From the NCBI GenBank assembly GCA_964506465.1, contig CAZDLM010000005.1:27438-91437 (forward strand): DNA of 64,000 nt, given 5' to 3'. The position numbers were made by a program, and so were the translations under genes. The notes beneath the pieces were generated by a model. It had not been told where the DNA came from. It searched no databases and saw only the letters and a list, made by a program, of their open reading frames with translations. Position 1 is the first letter of the stretch. Every line of letters starts with the position of its first letter. Shown piece after piece: positions 61,107 through 64,000 of this stretch. The DNA is from UBA6109 sp964506465. GTDB taxonomy: Bacteria; Desulfobacterota; Syntrophia; Syntrophales; UBA6109.

Positions 61107-62129
61107 TCAAGACTGCTCGGACGACCAGCGGTACCGGTCATCGAGCATCTCGTTGATGCTTTCCATGACGATCCGCGTCACCGCCTCGAATTGCTCGCGA
61201 TGCTTCATCTGGGATTCGCGCGACAGCAATTTGAAAGGCTCTTCAATCCGAAACGGTTTGAGTTTCCCATCCAGCGACAACGGTTCGCCGATGCGGTAGA
61301 CGATCCGTCCGCTGCGGGCGAAGGGCAAGCTGTCGGGGTACACCTGCTCGGAGTTGTTGCAGCCGACGGGAACGACTTTCTTCCCGGTGAAGAGGGCAAG
61401 CTGGGCAAGGCCCGTCCTCCCCTGTCCGAGCTGAACCGACCGTGTGCCCTCGGGAAAGATGATCAGGTTCAGCCCCTTTTCGCAGAGGGCGTTGCAGCTG
61501 AGTTCCGCCACTTTTTCCATCACAGCGTCATAATAGCCGCGCAGCGTCTCCGTGCATCGATCCGCCATGGCCGAGAAGGCCTCGGCCGCCGCCGCCGGAT
61601 AGGCCGACATCTGACCGTACCTGCCGCCGATCGTCTCCCGGAAATACTCTCCCATGGCCGAGAGGACCTCGGCCGCCGCCGCCGGATAGGCCGACACCTT
61701 TTCGTACTTGCCGTCGATCACGTCCTTGATCGCCCGGTAGAGGGATTTGTCGAGCCGCTGCTTGAACCGCTTCTGGTAGAACTCCTCGAGCAGGTATCCC
61801 ATGGAGGGGACGGGAATACCGTTGCACAGATCCAGTCCCTTGCACAGGAGGGCGTTGCGGTAGTACTTCCCCTTCACCCAAACCGTCGTAAAGGGGAACT
61901 CCTTCATCTTCCACAGTTGGTACTGGAAAGGCCAGTAGTTGAAGCGATCCGTGTGGTTCATGGCGAAGATGACATTCTCTCCGCGCGGGATCCGTTCGGC
62001 GCCTTCGAGGCGGATATCCACCTTCTGGAACCAGTGATAATTCGGCGTGAGAAGCAGATTCGCCACGATCCGCTGGCCGATGGGTTTTTTCACCAGTCGA
62101 ATTTTTTTCAGATATTCTAGATCGACCAT
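61107..62129 (-). CDS. PlsC-type acyltransferase with internal 29-residue duplication
   Basis: 340 aa. Motif I reads AMNHTDRFNYWPF, a His-Asp variant spacing of the acyltransferase active site, and motif III is IIFPEGTRSV; VVPVGCNNSE may be the motif IV region. It is thus a glycerolipid or lipid A-type acyltransferase at the inner membrane face. Between these motifs is an insertion (about residues 130-190) with two copies of a 29-residue unit starting SAYPAAAAE. It lies next to kdsB and hldD, so it may act in lipid A or phospholipid synthesis. Confidence 0.8.
   Translation of the reverse strand: MVDLEYLKKIRLVKKPIGQRIVANLLLTPNYHWFQKVDIRLEGAERIPRGENVIFAMNHTDRFNYWPFQYQLWKMKEFPFTTVWVKGKYYRNALLCKGLDLCNGIPVPSMGYLLEEFYQKRFKQRLDKSLYRAIKDVIDGKYEKVSAYPAAAAEVLSAMGEYFRETIGGRYGQMSAYPAAAAEAFSAMADRCTETLRGYYDAVMEKVAELSCNALCEKGLNLIIFPEGTRSVQLGQGRTGLAQLALFTGKKVVPVGCNNSEQVYPDSLPFARSGRIVYRIGEPLSLDGKLKPFRIEEPFKLLSRESQMKHREQFEAVTRIVMESINEMLDDRYRWSSEQS
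61565..61738. repeat. 87-bp tandem duplication inside the acyltransferase gene
   Basis: Two units, 61565-61651 and 61652-61738, with the first 46 bases differing at only three positions and the rest more diverged. The length is a multiple of three, so the frame is kept; it encodes the SAYPAAAAE units. Confidence 0.78.
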
Positions 62130-62142
62130 CTCTTGTCTCTTC

Positions 62143-62931
62143 CTATCCTTTCTTTTTCGGATGGGCCGGCGACGTTCCCTTCTGCAAATCGACCAGAATG
62201 TCGCGCACTCTCGCGAGTTCCTGCGGCGTGTCCACTTCCACGGAATCGAATTCCGTCACGGCGACCTTGATGCGGTACCCGAACTCCAGCGCCCGTAACT
62301 GTTCCAGCGCCTCCAGTTTTTCCAGGGTCCCTCCGGGCAATCCGGCGAACGTGTCCAGGAAACTGCGCCGGTAGGCGTAGATTCCGTGATGCTTGAAGTA
62401 GTCGGCCTGAAGCCCTGCGTCGCGCACGTAGGGAATCGTCGCCCGCGAAAAATAGAGAGCGAATCCCTGCGCATCCACCGCCACCTTCACGGCGTTGGGA
62501 TGGGAGATTTCTTCCTTCCGGACGATCCGGTAGATCAGGGTGGACATCGGGATCTCCGGATCTTTCCGGAGCGGTGCGACCACCTGATCCACTTGGATGG
62601 GCTCGAACAGCGGCTGATCGCCCTGGATGTTGACGACGATGTCTCCACCCGCCAGCCCCAGGCCGGCGACGGCCTCGGCGATCCGGTCCGTGCCGGAGCG
62701 GTGCCGCGGCGACGTCATGATCGCCCGGCCTCCGAAACGCTCGACGGCGGCGAAGATCCGTTCGTCGTCGGTCGCCACGGCGGCATACGTGACAACGGAT
62801 GATTGCAGGACCCTCTCGTAGACATGCTGGATCATGGGCTTGCCGAGGAGGTCCGCCAGGGGCTTACCCTCGAACCGCGAAGAGGCATAACGGGACGGGA
62901 TGATGCAGACGATCTTCTCTTGCTCGTTCAT
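62143..62931 (-). CDS. kdsB: 3-deoxy-manno-octulosonate cytidylyltransferase (CMP-KDO synthetase)
   Basis: 262 aa. IIPSRYASSRFEGKPLADLLGKPMIQHVYE, VATDDERIFAAVERFGGRAIMTSPRHRSGTDRIAEA and VVNIQGDQPLFEP are the family motifs; HHGIYAYRR and EKLEALEQLRALEFG close the active site. It activates KDO with CTP for lipid A-core synthesis. Its ATG overlaps the hldD stop (ATGA). The C-terminus has a short Lys-rich extension. Confidence 0.96.
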   Translation of the reverse strand: MNEQEKIVCIIPSRYASSRFEGKPLADLLGKPMIQHVYERVLQSSVVTYAAVATDDERIFAAVERFGGRAIMTSPRHRSGTDRIAEAVAGLGLAGGDIVVNIQGDQPLFEPIQVDQVVAPLRKDPEIPMSTLIYRIVRKEEISHPNAVKVAVDAQGFALYFSRATIPYVRDAGLQADYFKHHGIYAYRRSFLDTFAGLPGGTLEKLEALEQLRALEFGYRIKVAVTEFDSVEVDTPQELARVRDILVDLQKGTSPAHPKKKG

Positions 62932-63896
62932 AAGTAGGCGTCCTGAACCAGGTGGCCCCGGACGTAGTCCGCAACGGCCTCTTCAAGAGACCGGAATTTC
63001 ATGCGGCAGCCGGCAGAGCGCAATTTGCTCATCTGCGCCTGCGTGAGATACTGGTATTGACCCCGGATCTCCTCGGGCATCTCGATATAGTTGATCTGCG
63101 CCGGTCGCTCCATCGCGGCAAAAACGGCGTTGACGAGGTCGTTCCACGTCCGCGCCTTCCCGGTGCCCAGGTTGAAGATGCCGTTGGCCTCGGGGTGGTC
63201 GAGGAACCACTGCAGGACCCTGACGACGTCCTTCACGTAAACGAAATCCCGCAGTTGGCCGCCGTCCGGATACGGCTCACGGTACGACTTGAAGAGCCGT
63301 ACGGATCCCGTATCCCGGATCTGCTGATAGGCCTTGTGGACGACGCTCCGCATGTCCCCCTTGTGGTACTCCTGGGGACCGAAGACATTGAAGAACTTGA
63401 TCCCCGCGACCTTTCCTTCCCACCCCTGTCTCATGACCCAAAGATCGAAAACCTGCTTGGAGAAGCCGTAGGCGTTGATGGGAAGGAGCGTCCTCGTCAC
63501 CGCGTCGTCATCGGAAAAACCCCGCGCACCGTCGCCGTAGGTCGCTGCGGAACTGGCATACACAAAGCGGATTCCCTGCGCCACCGCCCATTCGGCCAGA
63601 ATGCGGGAATAGCGGTAATTGTTTTCCATGAGGAAGTCGGCATCGCGTTCCGTCGTCGCGGAACAGGCGCCCATGTGGACGATCGCCCGGACGGGGAAAC
63701 GGACCCTGCCTTCGCGAACTCTAGTCAGGAAGGCATCCTTGTGGAGATAGTCGGCAAACCTGCGCTTGGCGATGTTCTTCCACTTCTCCGTATCGCCGAG
63801 TTCGTCGACGATGACGATATCCTCGATCCCCGCCGTGTTGAGCTGCCAGACAAGAGCGCTGCCGATGAACCCGGCGCCGCCGGTAACGACGATCAT
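62928..63896 (-). CDS. hldD: ADP-L-glycero-D-manno-heptose 6-epimerase
   Basis: 322 aa extended SDR making the heptose for the LPS inner core. MIVVTGGAGFIGSALVWQLN is the usual N-terminus, KWKNIAKRRFADYLHKDAFL, the YGFSK catalytic Tyr/Lys and FFNVFGPQEYHKGDMRSVVHK are typical HldD. The start at 63896 is preferred over 63911 because it gives the canonical N-terminus and overlaps the stop of an upstream frame as ATGA. kdsB follows in the same operon. Confidence 0.93.
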   Translation of the reverse strand: MIVVTGGAGFIGSALVWQLNTAGIEDIVIVDELGDTEKWKNIAKRRFADYLHKDAFLTRVREGRVRFPVRAIVHMGACSATTERDADFLMENNYRYSRILAEWAVAQGIRFVYASSAATYGDGARGFSDDDAVTRTLLPINAYGFSKQVFDLWVMRQGWEGKVAGIKFFNVFGPQEYHKGDMRSVVHKAYQQIRDTGSVRLFKSYREPYPDGGQLRDFVYVKDVVRVLQWFLDHPEANGIFNLGTGKARTWNDLVNAVFAAMERPAQINYIEMPEEIRGQYQYLTQAQMSKLRSAGCRMKFRSLEEAVADYVRGHLVQDAYL

Positions 63897-64000
63897 ATCT
63901 CTTTCAGCCATTTCCTTGCCTTTTCAGATACCATGAAAACATCCAGCCCCGGGCCGCCTGGATCTTTTTCGACCCTGCAGCTTCTCGCTGCGCGGCCGAT
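63893..64000 (-). CDS. 3' end of an unidentified gene upstream of hldD (5' end outside window)
   Basis: 35 codons of an open frame, ending EKARKWLKEI with a TGA that overlaps the hldD ATG (ATGA), the same coupling style as hldD-kdsB. The fragment is too short to assign a function; an LPS-core gene would fit the context. Confidence 0.4.
   Translation of the reverse strand: MGRAARSCRVEKDPGGPGLDVFMVSEKARKWLKEI

Overview
The window is GC-rich, tightly packed bacterial chromosome from a Gram-negative organism: it encodes CMP-KDO synthetase, heptose epimerase, an outer-membrane beta-barrel protein, lipoproteins and Tat machinery. Gene content points to an anaerobic, probably syntrophic or sulfate-reducing deltaproteobacterium (Desulfobacterota, Syntrophales-like). 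The clues are a tungsten/molybdenum aldehyde:ferredoxin oxidoreductase, a two-gene methylmalonyl-CoA mutase with ETF and acyl-CoA dehydrogenase, a tripartite tricarboxylate (TTT) transporter, sigma-54 control, and a repeat family of a type common in that phylum. This taxonomic placement is inference. No rRNA, tRNA, CRISPR array, prophage or complete insertion sequence was seen. A 10-N assembly gap lies at 35644-35653.

Layout. 1-5.3 kb: a class III aminotransferase (cut by the window edge), a PAS-PAS-AAA-Fis sigma-54 activator and an AOR-family oxidoreductase. Both outer genes have -24/-12 promoters, and twin palindromic enhancer sites lie in front of the AOR gene. 5.4-10.7 kb: an envelope export operon (LolA-like protein, RND/MMPL protein fused to a cyclic-nucleotide-binding domain, outer-membrane barrel). 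10.8-20.8 kb: a nine-gene hydroxy-acid/sugar-acid catabolic operon ending in a TctBAC transporter, divergent from a GntR/FadR-type regulator with a palindromic operator between them. 20.9-31 kb: a mixed region with a lipoprotein metallopeptidase, lytic transglycosylase, MOT1-type molybdate transporter, periplasmic hemerythrin, SDR, D-aminoacylase, thiM-thiE, FAH-family hydrolase and a HAD-like protein. 31-38.5 kb: a fatty-acid/propionate operon (acyl-CoA dehydrogenase, EtfBA, thioesterase, methylmalonyl-CoA mutase, and a methylmalonyl-CoA epimerase fused to a second VOC domain), controlled by a TetR regulator with two recognisable operators. 38.7-47 kb: small conserved genes, mtnA with oligopeptide ABC ATPases, and a pair of CsgG-like envelope proteins. 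47-54.8 kb: HDAC-family deacetylase plus gatCAB, then tatB-tatC-PBP1A. 54.8-61.1 kb: two consecutive acetolactate synthase gene pairs followed by ilvC. 61.1-64 kb: lipid A/LPS genes (acyltransferase, kdsB, hldD).

The most interesting system is the branched-chain amino acid locus. Each ilvB-ilvN pair has its own promoter, leader peptide and rho-independent attenuator, and the leaders differ: the first is rich in Val and Leu codons, the second carries nine Ile codons. The catalytic subunits differ in the same sense at the position known in enterobacterial enzymes to set 2-ketobutyrate preference (Met in the first, Trp in the second). The sequence therefore suggests a split into a Val/Leu-sensing pyruvate enzyme and an Ile-sensing 2-ketobutyrate enzyme within 5 kb.
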